DNA of 5,331 nucleotides from Verrucomicrobiales bacterium (GTDB lineage Bacteria > Verrucomicrobiota > Verrucomicrobiia > Verrucomicrobiales > SLCJ01). The stretch is from NCBI GenBank assembly GCA_007125835.1, contig SLCJ01000312.1:1-5331 (forward strand), given 5' to 3'. Within the stretch, counting starts at the first letter, position 1. Every line of letters starts with the position of its first letter. The notes beneath the pieces were generated by a model. It was not told where the DNA came from, did not search any database, and was given only the letters and a program-made list of their open reading frames with translations. A program made the translations under genes and the position numbers. This document shows positions 1-5,331 of this stretch, piece after piece.

Positions 1-1367
1 AGATGGTAGAGCTGCCAGGCCCTCGGCTCATACTGATAAATCAGCTTCCAATCGTCCTCGATGAAAGATGAGTAGAATGTGTTGTTGTGGCGGCCATGCG
101 GGAAATGTGCCAAAAACTCCGGCTCGCGGGGATGGCTTCCGCCAGTTAGAGCCGACGAGAGATTGTGACCATCGATGGTGAGCCCCGCCGGAAGCTCCAC
201 CCCCGCCACGGCGGCCAGGGTGGGCAGAAAATCCGCCGGCGTGGCGAACACGCCGGTCCAACTTCCCGGCGGAATCGGCAAGCGCTGTTGATTTGGATTC
301 TCAGGGTCGGGCTTTGCCCACGCCACAATCATCGGCACCCGGAACCCTCCCTCAAACCGCGTGCCTTTTTTGCCGCGAAGGGGCAGGTTGGGAGGACCGT
401 CGGAGCCGTTGTCCGAATAGAATACAACCAGCGTGTCACCCGCCACACCGACGGCCTCGAGATGGTCCAGCAGGTCGCCGAGGGACTTGTCCATTCCTTC
501 CACAAGCGTTGCGAAGGCCAGGGGCATGCCCTCCAGCTCGGGATAGTTCTCCGCGAAACGCGCGTCGGTTTCAAACGGCGCATGCACCGCGTAGTGCGAC
601 ATATGGGCGAAGAAGGGTTTGCCTGCCGCCACTGCCTCATCAATCGCGGCGCACATTTCGAGGGTGATGGCCTCGGTCAGAAATGTGTCCGTCCCATGAT
701 ACTTTTTGAGTCCCGGCACATCCCAGTTATGGCCGCCGCCGCGCCAGGCGGCACTGAAATTCTTCTCGCCCCAATAGGATCCCGGGCCACCGCCTCCATA
801 GCCCGCAATATTCACATCAAACCCGACATTCAGTGGATCGCCGGCCGGCGTGGCGTCCGGTCCGAAATGGGCCTTGCCGGAATGGATCGTGCGATACCCA
901 GCCTCACGTAAAATCCCCGGCAGGGTCGGAATGGCCGGATCGAGTCCCTCCATCCGCCAATCCGGAGAACGCAGCGGCCCGTCGGCCGCGCCTGTGTCCA
1001 CCACCTGCTTCGGATGCGTCCAGGTGGTGATTCGCAAACGCTCGGCCGTCTGTCCGGTGAGTATCGATGTCCGTGTCGGCGTGCACACGGCATACGCGCG
1101 TGCATTCGTAAACACCCGCCCCTGGGCCGCCATCCGCTCCATCGCAGGCGTACGGTAGCGCTCGTTCAACGGCATGTCCACAGGCTCTCCCGCCGCATCG
1201 CGCAAGAAGCGCACCGAGGTGTCGGCAACCCCCATGTCATCCACCAGGAAGAAAAGCAGGTTCGGGCAAACGGACTCCTCAGCGGAAAAGGCCCGAGAAG
1301 TCTGCGCGGATAACATTGCAACAATCAACAAGGACCAAGTGAATTTGCGCGGGAGTGTCATGATCAT
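1..1367 (-). CDS. Secreted cysteine-type sulfatase (S1 family), partial, 3' end off left edge
   Basis: This is a type I sulfatase that would hydrolyse sulfate esters, probably on sulfated glycans, outside the cytoplasm. Reading from 1367 gives 455 complete codons with no stop, and the frame runs off position 1. Residues 1-29 form a signal peptide (basic RK at 7-8, hydrophobic core at about 11-21, likely cleavage after F-S-A29). Metal-binding D43-D44 lie in FFLVDDMG. C95-T-P-T-R99 is the C-x-P-x-R signature whose Cys is converted to formylglycine, so a maturase encoded elsewhere is needed. K165 and H167 (HSGKAHFG), the SHYAVHAP segment, and D319-N320 (YSDNGSDG) complete the usual active site. 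The last visible residues, WQLYH, resemble the WxLY segment near the end of these enzymes, so little is probably missing. ATG codons at 1367 and 1361 are both possible starts; no clear Shine-Dalgarno is seen. It is divergent from the Crp/Fnr gene, with no evident functional link to the copper genes. The substrate cannot be assigned. Confidence 0.95.
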   Translation of the reverse strand, partial: MIMTLPRKFTWSLLIVAMLSAQTSRAFSAEESVCPNLLFFLVDDMGVADTSVRFLRDAAGEPVDMPLNERYRTPAMERMAAQGRVFTNARAYAVCTPTRTSILTGQTAERLRITTWTHPKQVVDTGAADGPLRSPDWRMEGLDPAIPTLPGILREAGYRTIHSGKAHFGPDATPAGDPLNVGFDVNIAGYGGGGPGSYWGEKNFSAAWRGGGHNWDVPGLKKYHGTDTFLTEAITLEMCAAIDEAVAAGKPFFAHMSHYAVHAPFETDARFAENYPELEGMPLAFATLVEGMDKSLGDLLDHLEAVGVAGDTLVVFYSDNGSDGPPNLPLRGKKGTRFEGGFRVPMIVAWAKPDPENPNQQRLPIPPGSWTGVFATPADFLPTLAAVAGVELPAGLTIDGHNLSSALTGGSHPREPEFLAHFPHGRHNNTFYSSFIEDDWKLIYQYEPRAWQLYH

Positions 1368-1489
1368 GGCGGCAGAGGGGGGCTTTGGATGTACCCGGCG
1401 TGCAGCTTGGCAGCCCTCACGGGCACATGCAAGCGGTTAAATCAAGGTCTCTCCCTGTGGGCGGAAAATCGCAGCACTCGTCGCAAGGT

Positions 1490-1503
1490 TTGATACACTT
1501 CAT
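1490..1503 (+). promoter_or_regulatory. Degenerate Fnr/Dnr-like half-dyad upstream of the regulator gene
   Basis: TTGAT-ACAC-TTCAT matches the Fnr/Dnr-type consensus TTGAT-N4-ATCAA at 8 of 10 positions: the left half is perfect and the right half is 3 of 5. Its centre is about 63 bases before the regulator ATG at 1560. A -10-like TATCAT (5 of 6) lies at 1543-1548. A start of transcription near 1555-1558 would put the dyad close to -60, a class I position, and would leave almost no leader before ATG 1560. Autoregulation is possible but unproven. A 14-base partial match can occur by chance. Confidence 0.25.
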
Positions 1504-1559
1504 TGCCACCCGTTGTTTCCACTTGCCTCCCACCGTAAACCCTATCATGCTCTGGAATC

Positions 1560-2258
1560 ATGCCTGATTCGCATCCGAGAGCGCCATCCGAGATCATGAT
1601 GCTCCACACCCTGAAACGGGTGTCGATGTTTTCCGGCCTGACACCCCCGGAGTTCCACAAGATCCTCTCCGCCTGTCGACTCATCTCCTTGAAGAAGGAG
1701 GACGTTCTTTTCCATGAGGGCACGGAGGCGGACGGCTTTTTCATCGTCCACTCCGGGGCGGTCAGTGTGCACCGCCTCACCCCGGCCGGGCGGGAGCACG
1801 TGATCCGGGTGTTTTACCCCGGTGAAGCCTTCGCCGAAGTGGCGATGGTAACAGGTGCCGGCTACCCGGCCTCGGCCTCAGCGATCGAAGACAGCCAAGT
1901 GATCCTGGTCAGGCGTGGTGATTTCCGCCGGGAAATCCACCGTGATCCGGACCTGGCGCTACGCATCCTCGCCTCATTCAGCACCCACCTTAAGTTCCTG
2001 GTCGAAACCGTGGAAGACCTCAAACTCCGCCAGGGGGAATCCCGCCTCGCCCAATGGCTGCTGCGCCAAAGCCACAGCAACGGCAACACCGTCGAACTGC
2101 CTCTCGCAAAACGCTTGCTCGCCTCCCAACTGGGGCTCGCGCCAGAGACATTTTCACGCATCTTGTCCCGGTGGCGCGAAGCCGGGCTGGTCGAGGTGGA
2201 CGGGCCGCGCATCACCCTGCGCGACCCCGCCGCCCTCGAAGGACAAATCGGCGCATAG
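1560..2258 (+). CDS. Crp/Fnr-family transcription regulator, Dnr/Nnr-like (no Fe-S cysteine cluster)
   Basis: A 232-residue cytoplasmic DNA-binding regulator of normal family length. Residues about 20-130 form the cyclic-nucleotide-binding-type beta-roll (KKEDVLFHEGTEADGFFIVHSG, then FYPGEAFAEVAMV). A dimerisation helix spans about 131-165, and a winged helix-turn-helix spans about 166-225. The recognition helix, GLAPETFSRILSRW, has E196, S199 and R200 in the E-x-x-S-R spacing that in E. coli Fnr contacts TTGAT half-sites. There is no N-terminal cysteine cluster (only C39), so it is not an oxygen-sensing Fe-S Fnr. The Arg-Ser pair that binds cAMP in Crp is absent (YPASASAIED there), which resembles Dnr-type NO-responsive regulators. 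The start is uncertain: ATG 1560 has no convincing ribosome site, while ATG 1596/1599 follows a short GAG and would remove 12-13 residues. It converges on the cupredoxin/nirK-like pair and is the natural candidate to regulate it. The sensed signal is inference. Confidence 0.93.
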   Translation: MPDSHPRAPSEIMMLHTLKRVSMFSGLTPPEFHKILSACRLISLKKEDVLFHEGTEADGFFIVHSGAVSVHRLTPAGREHVIRVFYPGEAFAEVAMVTGAGYPASASAIEDSQVILVRRGDFRREIHRDPDLALRILASFSTHLKFLVETVEDLKLRQGESRLAQWLLRQSHSNGNTVELPLAKRLLASQLGLAPETFSRILSRWREAGLVEVDGPRITLRDPAALEGQIGA

Positions 2259-2283
2259 CCGCACAAGCTTTGGGATGAAATAT

Positions 2284-2328
2284 GCCGCCCCGCGGCCTTA
2301 CACGAATCCAAATTGGTGAAAATCACCA
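2284..2328. terminator. Possible weak terminator hairpins between convergent genes
   Basis: Two short inverted repeats lie in the 91-base gap between the convergent stop codons. The first is GCCGC-CCC-GCGGC at 2284-2296 (5 bp stem). The second is TGGTGA-AAA-TCACCA at 2314-2328 (6 bp stem). Neither is followed by a good T-run on the plus strand. On the minus strand the second hairpin is followed by ATTTGG only. Their location fits transcription ending for both flanking genes, but the structures are weak. Confidence 0.25.
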
Positions 2329-2349
2329 CAGCAAGGGGACGGACGCAGT

Positions 2350-2862
2350 TCACTCCACAACCGTCATCACGCCGCGCATGCCCGCTTCAGTGTGGCCGGG
2401 GAACGAGCAGACGAAGGGATATTCACCCGGCTCGGCAGGCGCGGTGAAAACCAGCGTTTCCTCCTCACCGGGTCCGAGAATAGGCGTGGTGGCAATCACC
2501 TTGTCCTCAAAGTCGGGTGGAATGTATTCGTTGGCCGGATGCGATATCGCGGCTGCGGAGAAGGTGTTCGGAGCCACCGTGCCATCCAGCACGGCGAGAT
2601 TGTGCCCCATGGACTCCTTGGGCATGACCCCCGTGTTTCGGAATATAAGCGTGATCTCCGCGCCCGCTCTGACCGCAAACTGGTTGGGGATGAATCGCAT
2701 CGTATCCGTGCCCTCGATAATGATTTGGTCGGTGGTCAGCACGGCACCGCCACCCCGGGTCGGCGCAGTGGTTTCGTCGCCGCCACCACAAGCGGCGAGG
2801 GTCGCGGCCGCCGCAGTTGCGGCGGCCATACGAATGAACATATTTCTTTTCGTTGTTTTCAT
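2350..2862 (-). CDS. Azurin/auracyanin-like blue-copper lipoprotein
   Basis: A 170-residue type 1 copper protein, expected to be a membrane-tethered periplasmic electron carrier. The N-terminus MKTTKRNMF is basic, followed by an Ala-rich hydrophobic stretch and a lipobox L22-A-A-C25, so C25 should be lipidated. A Gly/Thr/Pro-rich linker (about 26-40) leads into the cupredoxin fold (about 45-170). Visible ligands are H87 (SMGHNLAVL), C152, H157 and M162 (CSFPGHTEAGM). The C-x4-H-x4-M loop matches auracyanin (azurin has C-x4-H-x3-M), and the 65-residue His-to-Cys distance is azurin-like. The frame stays open upstream to 3048, but that part overlaps the nirK-like gene and has no signal peptide, so ATG 2862 is chosen; ATG 2841 is an alternative. 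No clear Shine-Dalgarno precedes it. It lies 95 bases downstream of the nirK-like gene on the same strand, so it is probably co-transcribed and may donate electrons to that enzyme (inference). Confidence 0.93.
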   Translation of the reverse strand: MKTTKRNMFIRMAAATAAAATLAACGGGDETTAPTRGGGAVLTTDQIIIEGTDTMRFIPNQFAVRAGAEITLIFRNTGVMPKESMGHNLAVLDGTVAPNTFSAAAISHPANEYIPPDFEDKVIATTPILGPGEEETLVFTAPAEPGEYPFVCSFPGHTEAGMRGVMTVVE

Positions 2863-2907
2863 AGTTATGTTTTTGTTTCTGAAGATCGGGATGTTTTGTA
2901 TTGTCTC

Positions 2908-2919
2908 ATGCGGCCGCAT
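2908..2919. repeat. Perfect 12-bp palindrome in the nirK-like/cupredoxin spacer
   Basis: ATGCGGCCGCAT is a perfect palindrome sitting 46 bases upstream of the cupredoxin start and 38 bases past the nirK-like stop. It has no loop, so it would be a poor RNA hairpin and is not followed by a T-run. It could be an operator or simply a chance GC-rich palindrome. No Fnr-type dyad was found in this 95-base spacer. Confidence 0.3.
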
Positions 2920-2957
2920 TCCCTGATAAAACCGTGCATCCCTCGAATCATGGCGAG

Positions 2958-4886
2958 TCAATCCTCCTCCCGCGCGGGACGCCGCCCACGGGTTAGGATG
3001 GCGGTGAGGGAGAAGGCGAAGCATACAGCAAGCGCCGGAATCACCCATCCGCCGACGGATGCTGTGACAGCCTCCCGACCGCCGGCCCCTGCCAGACTGT
3101 AATCGGGCTCCTTCACAATCACCCTGGCACGCATATACGGGTGAGGCGTGCAGATGTATTCATATTCCCACGGCTCGTCAAACACATGGCTGTATCTCTC
3201 ACCATGCGCGAGCAGCGGCGATACGATGCCCTCGTGATCGGGCGGCAGGTCCGTGAAGGCGACGTTGTGCACACCGGAAAACTCACCGGCAAGATAGGCG
3301 AAAGCCTCCTCATTGGTCCAGGTGACCTTGGTGCCAGGCGCAACCTGGATGACCTTGGGCCAGTATGAGTTGCCAATGATCGAAACGTGCACCTCCTTGG
3401 TCTCGGGGCCGTAAATCACGGGCTCGTCCACGGGGTGAGTGCCGGGCTTGAATGGCGAGATCACCCGCGTCGCAGCAGCCGTGATCTCCTCCATCTCCTC
3501 CGGTGTATGCAGCGGTCCGTCCGACAGCACCTGCGCCGGGGTTTCGGCGTCCTTGTCGGCCACCAGCAGACCAATCGCACCCCGGGCGGTGGACCCCACG
3601 GCATGCGAAAGCATCGTGTAAGCCCCTTCATCTGGCGGGATGCGGAACTCAATCACCCAAGAGTCGGTCGGTCCGGCCGTAACCGATTGCCCCCCCGGCC
3701 ATTTCGCCTCTGGATGCCCCTGCCAGTAAACATAGTCCCACACGATTCCCACGATGTGGAAAGTAGAAAGCAGGTTCGGACCGACATTGAGGAAATAGAT
3801 CCGCACAAAGTCGCCGGGCCGCACGCTGATTGGCTCCTCGATGTAGCGGAAGAGTTTGCCGTTGAACATCACATAGTCAGCGCTGCCCTCAATGGCACCT
3901 TTGCCTGACGCATACAATTCATGCTGGGTGAGGAACAATTCCAGATCGGGTTCCCGCCCCATATCCTGCTCAAGTTGGTATGGCGTGGATTTCGGTTTTA
4001 CCACCATCATCCCATACTGGCCGAACAACACATGCATGGGAATCGCATGGCCGCCCGGCGCGCAATGATAGAGGAAAACCCCGGGGTGATTCACCTGAAA
4101 AACGACCCGCCCCTCCTGATTGGGCTGAATCTGGCCCAGGTATTTCGACGTCTGCGTGTATGCAGCGTGAATCGAAGCTCCATGCGGTATCGTGCCTTGG
4201 TTCTTGATGACCATTTCCACAATGTCCCCCTCCTCGACGATGATCGTCGGTCCGGGAATCATGCCATCGGTCAAAAAACCGTCGTAAACCACTCCATTGC
4301 CCAGGTAGGTCTGCCCTTCGTGAAGAGTGACGGTAAAGGAGACATCGGGTTCGGTTTCCTGTGGCAGCGCCGAGGTGGCAGGCAGAGGCAGGTCAAAATC
4401 GCGCCGATAGATCTCGACGAACTCAGAAGCCTCCATCTGCGGTGTGAGAACCCGAGGAGGCAAATTGCCGGGAGAAGCCAGCGTGGCGGCTGCCAAGGCC
4501 CCGCGGGCCGCCGATAGACCAGCCGCCGGTGCGGGTGCAGGAGCCGGGTCGGCCACGGCTGCCAGTTCCGGTGCCAGCGGCTCAGCCCGGGCCTCCGCAC
4601 CCACGGCACCCTCCGCTTCCTCGGTGCCTCCGGGCACCGGCGGGTTCGGATTATTGACAAAAAAATGGGGGCCCGCTATTTCCGCCAGTGGCAGGGATTG
4701 CTGGTTTTCAAACGCGCGCCGATAGTCGCGCTCCAGCAAGGAACCAGCCCGCTCGTTGTCCATTTCGCGGGCGAAGGTGAAGTTGCAGGCCGCACAGGCC
4801 TGAGCCTGCGGGGCCGTGGCGAAGAACAACGGGATCGCGGCCAGAATGGCCGACCAGCGCAAGGATGCAGGGAGCGTTTTCATCAT
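2958..4886 (-). CDS. nirK: NirK-like multicopper protein: N-terminal CxxC module, CuNIR core, C-terminal amicyanin-like domain, membrane anchor
   Basis: A 642-residue exported copper protein, far longer than classical NirK (about 340-380). In order: signal peptide 1-30; C31-A-A-C34 and a charged segment to about 85; an Ala/Pro/Glu-rich linker at about 86-145; cupredoxin 1 (about 180-300); cupredoxin 2 (about 310-445); cupredoxin 3 (about 495-593); one membrane helix (about 612-632) with a short RGRRPAREED tail. CuNIR-type ligands: type 1 H235, C275, H285; type 2 H240, H274, H428; H377 matches the second-shell His255 of Alcaligenes/Achromobacter CuNIR. Two key residues differ: S238 replaces catalytic Asp98, and Q290 replaces axial Met150. 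Domain 3 has a full type 1 set, H540, C579, H582, M585, with C-x2-H-x2-M and the 39-residue His-Cys spacing of amicyanin. The expected role is nitrite reduction to NO at the outer face of the membrane, with domain 3 relaying electrons. A non-NIR multicopper activity is the main alternative. ATG 4886 and 4883 are adjacent. The downstream gene is a cupredoxin lipoprotein. Confidence 0.9.
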   Translation of the reverse strand: MMKTLPASLRWSAILAAIPLFFATAPQAQACAACNFTFAREMDNERAGSLLERDYRRAFENQQSLPLAEIAGPHFFVNNPNPPVPGGTEEAEGAVGAEARAEPLAPELAAVADPAPAPAPAAGLSAARGALAAATLASPGNLPPRVLTPQMEASEFVEIYRRDFDLPLPATSALPQETEPDVSFTVTLHEGQTYLGNGVVYDGFLTDGMIPGPTIIVEEGDIVEMVIKNQGTIPHGASIHAAYTQTSKYLGQIQPNQEGRVVFQVNHPGVFLYHCAPGGHAIPMHVLFGQYGMMVVKPKSTPYQLEQDMGREPDLELFLTQHELYASGKGAIEGSADYVMFNGKLFRYIEEPISVRPGDFVRIYFLNVGPNLLSTFHIVGIVWDYVYWQGHPEAKWPGGQSVTAGPTDSWVIEFRIPPDEGAYTMLSHAVGSTARGAIGLLVADKDAETPAQVLSDGPLHTPEEMEEITAAATRVISPFKPGTHPVDEPVIYGPETKEVHVSIIGNSYWPKVIQVAPGTKVTWTNEEAFAYLAGEFSGVHNVAFTDLPPDHEGIVSPLLAHGERYSHVFDEPWEYEYICTPHPYMRARVIVKEPDYSLAGAGGREAVTASVGGWVIPALAVCFAFSLTAILTRGRRPAREED

Positions 4887-4887
4887 G

Positions 4888-4891
4888 CCTC
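4888..4891 (-). promoter_or_regulatory. Shine-Dalgarno GAGG for the nirK-like gene
   Basis: On the minus strand the start reads CTGAGGC-ATG-ATG. The GAGG ends one base before the first ATG (4886) and four bases before the second (4883), so the second ATG is the better-spaced start. Either gives the same signal peptide. A leader containing this site argues against a strictly leaderless mRNA. Confidence 0.45.
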
Positions 4892-4918
4892 AGATTCGCA
4901 CACCCGCACCCGGTTGTC

Positions 4919-4934
4919 CTTGACCCGCGTCAAG
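4919..4934 (-). promoter_or_regulatory. Fnr/Dnr/Nnr-type operator upstream of the nirK-like gene
   Basis: CTTGAC-CCGC-GTCAAG is a perfect 6+6 dyad with a 4-base spacer, in the TTGAy-N4-rTCAA form bound by Fnr, Dnr and Nnr regulators. These are known to control denitrification genes. Its centre (4926.5) is about 40 bases before the ATG at 4886. If it acted at the classical -41.5 position, transcription would start at about 4885, within the start codon. So the mRNA would be nearly leaderless, or the site overlaps the promoter and represses. No convincing -10 was seen (GAATCT is weak). The Crp/Fnr protein encoded at 1560-2258 has the matching recognition residues. Confidence 0.65.
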
Positions 4935-4970
4935 TGTCGATACCGCTTTTCTGAAATCCGCCGAAACGGG

Positions 4971-5002
4971 AAAAAGCCACCCGGTGGATGCCGGGCGGCT
5001 TT
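4971..5002 (-). terminator. Rho-independent terminator of the right-edge gene
   Basis: On the minus strand, AAAGCCGCCCGG pairs with CCGGGTGGCTTT over 12 bp with a single G-U wobble and a 6-base loop. The run TTTTT (4975-4971) ends the stem and tract. It starts 38 bases after the stop codon at 5041-5043. On the plus strand the wobble becomes an A-C mismatch and no T-tract follows, so the minus strand is the intended direction. It should insulate the nirK-like promoter from upstream transcription. Confidence 0.85.
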
Positions 5003-5040
5003 GGGTTCACGACAGAATCTTCTGCCGCCTGGCGAAAGGC

Positions 5041-5331
5041 CTACTGCGACGGCTCTTCATCAAAGCTCAGACGAAGGAATCCAGCCTCTTGCACCCCGGC
5101 CGGATCATCCAGGCGGAAGCTGTGGTATTGCCAGCCATCCGGTGCCTCCGTAGGCCAGCCGGCAGGCACCAAGGCCGGAGTGATCTCAACCACCGCCTCG
5201 GCGAAGGCCTCCAGATCACGCGATCCCTGAACTTCGCAGCTCAGGCCGTGGATCGTCGCTTGCGAACCACCGCTGAAATCGGTTCCGGCTGGCGCAGCAA
5301 AGCTCAGCACCAGCGCGTCACCGACACCGTC
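5041..5331 (-). CDS. C-terminal fragment of a hypothetical, probably secreted or surface protein
   Basis: The frame is open from the right edge (position 5331) to the stop at 5041-5043, giving 96 residues that end GFLRLSFDEEPSQ. An internal GTG at 5310 is not a real start, since the seven codons before it (D-G-V-G-D-A-L) continue the same frame to the edge. The fragment looks all-beta: alternating hydrophobic segments, Gly/Ser/Asp turns, and patterns such as CEVQGSRDLEAF, WQYHSFRLDD and GFLRLSF. It resembles the short C-terminal beta-domain often seen on large exported proteins of Verrucomicrobiota; that resemblance is from memory and not tested. No catalytic motif is visible. A strong terminator follows, so this is the last gene of its transcript and is separate from the nirK-like gene. 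Function unknown. Confidence 0.75.
   Translation of the reverse strand, partial: DGVGDALVLSFAAPAGTDFSGGSQATIHGLSCEVQGSRDLEAFAEAVVEITPALVPAGWPTEAPDGWQYHSFRLDDPAGVQEAGFLRLSFDEEPSQ

Noticed and set aside
165..911. Long plus-strand open frame (248 codons) opposite the sulfatase
   Set aside because: It is rich in Arg, His and Gly with no recognisable motif and lies antisense to a well-supported sulfatase frame that carries all active-site motifs; a GC-rich shadow frame.
1359..1368. 10-bp palindrome CATGATCATG at the sulfatase start
   Set aside because: It is produced by the two nearby start codons ATG-ATC-ATG and has no partner site; probably coincidence.
1436..1445. Isolated ATCAA half-site at the edge of the divergent spacer
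   Set aside because: The opposite half (AGCGG) does not match the Fnr-type consensus, so no dyad can be claimed.
2863..3048. Upstream extension of the cupredoxin frame to 3048
   Set aside because: It overlaps the end of the nirK-like gene, has unnatural composition, and would bury the lipoprotein signal peptide that begins at the ATG at 2862.
3387..4517. Two plus-strand open frames (3387-3908 and 3921-4517) opposite the nirK-like gene
   Set aside because: Both are antisense to conserved copper-ligand segments, show no family features and are explained by high GC content.
4782..4796. Possible haem-binding motif (C-x-x-C) at the N-terminus of the nirK-like protein
   Set aside because: C31-A-A-C34 is followed by Asn, not His, so it is not a c-type haem site.

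Overview
The window reads as ordinary bacterial chromosome from a GC-rich, Gram-negative-type organism. The style of the sulfatase and of the C-terminal fragment at the right edge suggests a Verrucomicrobiota/Planctomycetota-like bacterium, perhaps an Opitutae relative from a marine or polysaccharide-rich habitat. That taxonomic guess is inference from protein style only. No tRNA, rRNA, CRISPR, insertion sequence or other mobile element was seen, and no gap between genes exceeds 200 bases.

Layout from left to right. Positions 1-1367 (minus) hold the 5' part of a secreted, cysteine-type sulfatase that runs off the left edge. A 192-base divergent spacer follows, then a Crp/Fnr-family regulator at 1560-2258 (plus). 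This gene converges on a minus-strand pair. The upstream member of the pair is a large three-cupredoxin copper protein of the NirK (copper nitrite reductase) family at 2958-4886. The downstream member is a small azurin/auracyanin-like lipoprotein at 2350-2862. Upstream of the nirK-like gene lies a perfect TTGAC-N4-GTCAA dyad of the Fnr/Dnr/Nnr type. Beyond that is a clear minus-strand intrinsic terminator for the next gene, of which only the last 96 codons (5041-5331, minus) are in the window.

The middle of the window looks like a compact copper redox module. The regulator lacks the Fnr cysteine cluster but keeps the E-x-x-S-R recognition helix expected to read TTGA-type half-sites. It could control the copper enzyme through the dyad, and the lipoprotein cupredoxin could pass electrons to the enzyme. 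The copper enzyme is unusual. Its first domain keeps the type 2 copper histidines and the type 1 His/Cys/His, but it has Ser where the catalytic Asp of classical CuNIR sits and Gln where the axial Met sits. It also has an N-terminal Cys-Ala-Ala-Cys module, an Ala/Pro-rich linker, a fused C-terminal amicyanin-like domain and a C-terminal membrane anchor. Whether it reduces nitrite or does other copper chemistry cannot be settled from sequence alone.
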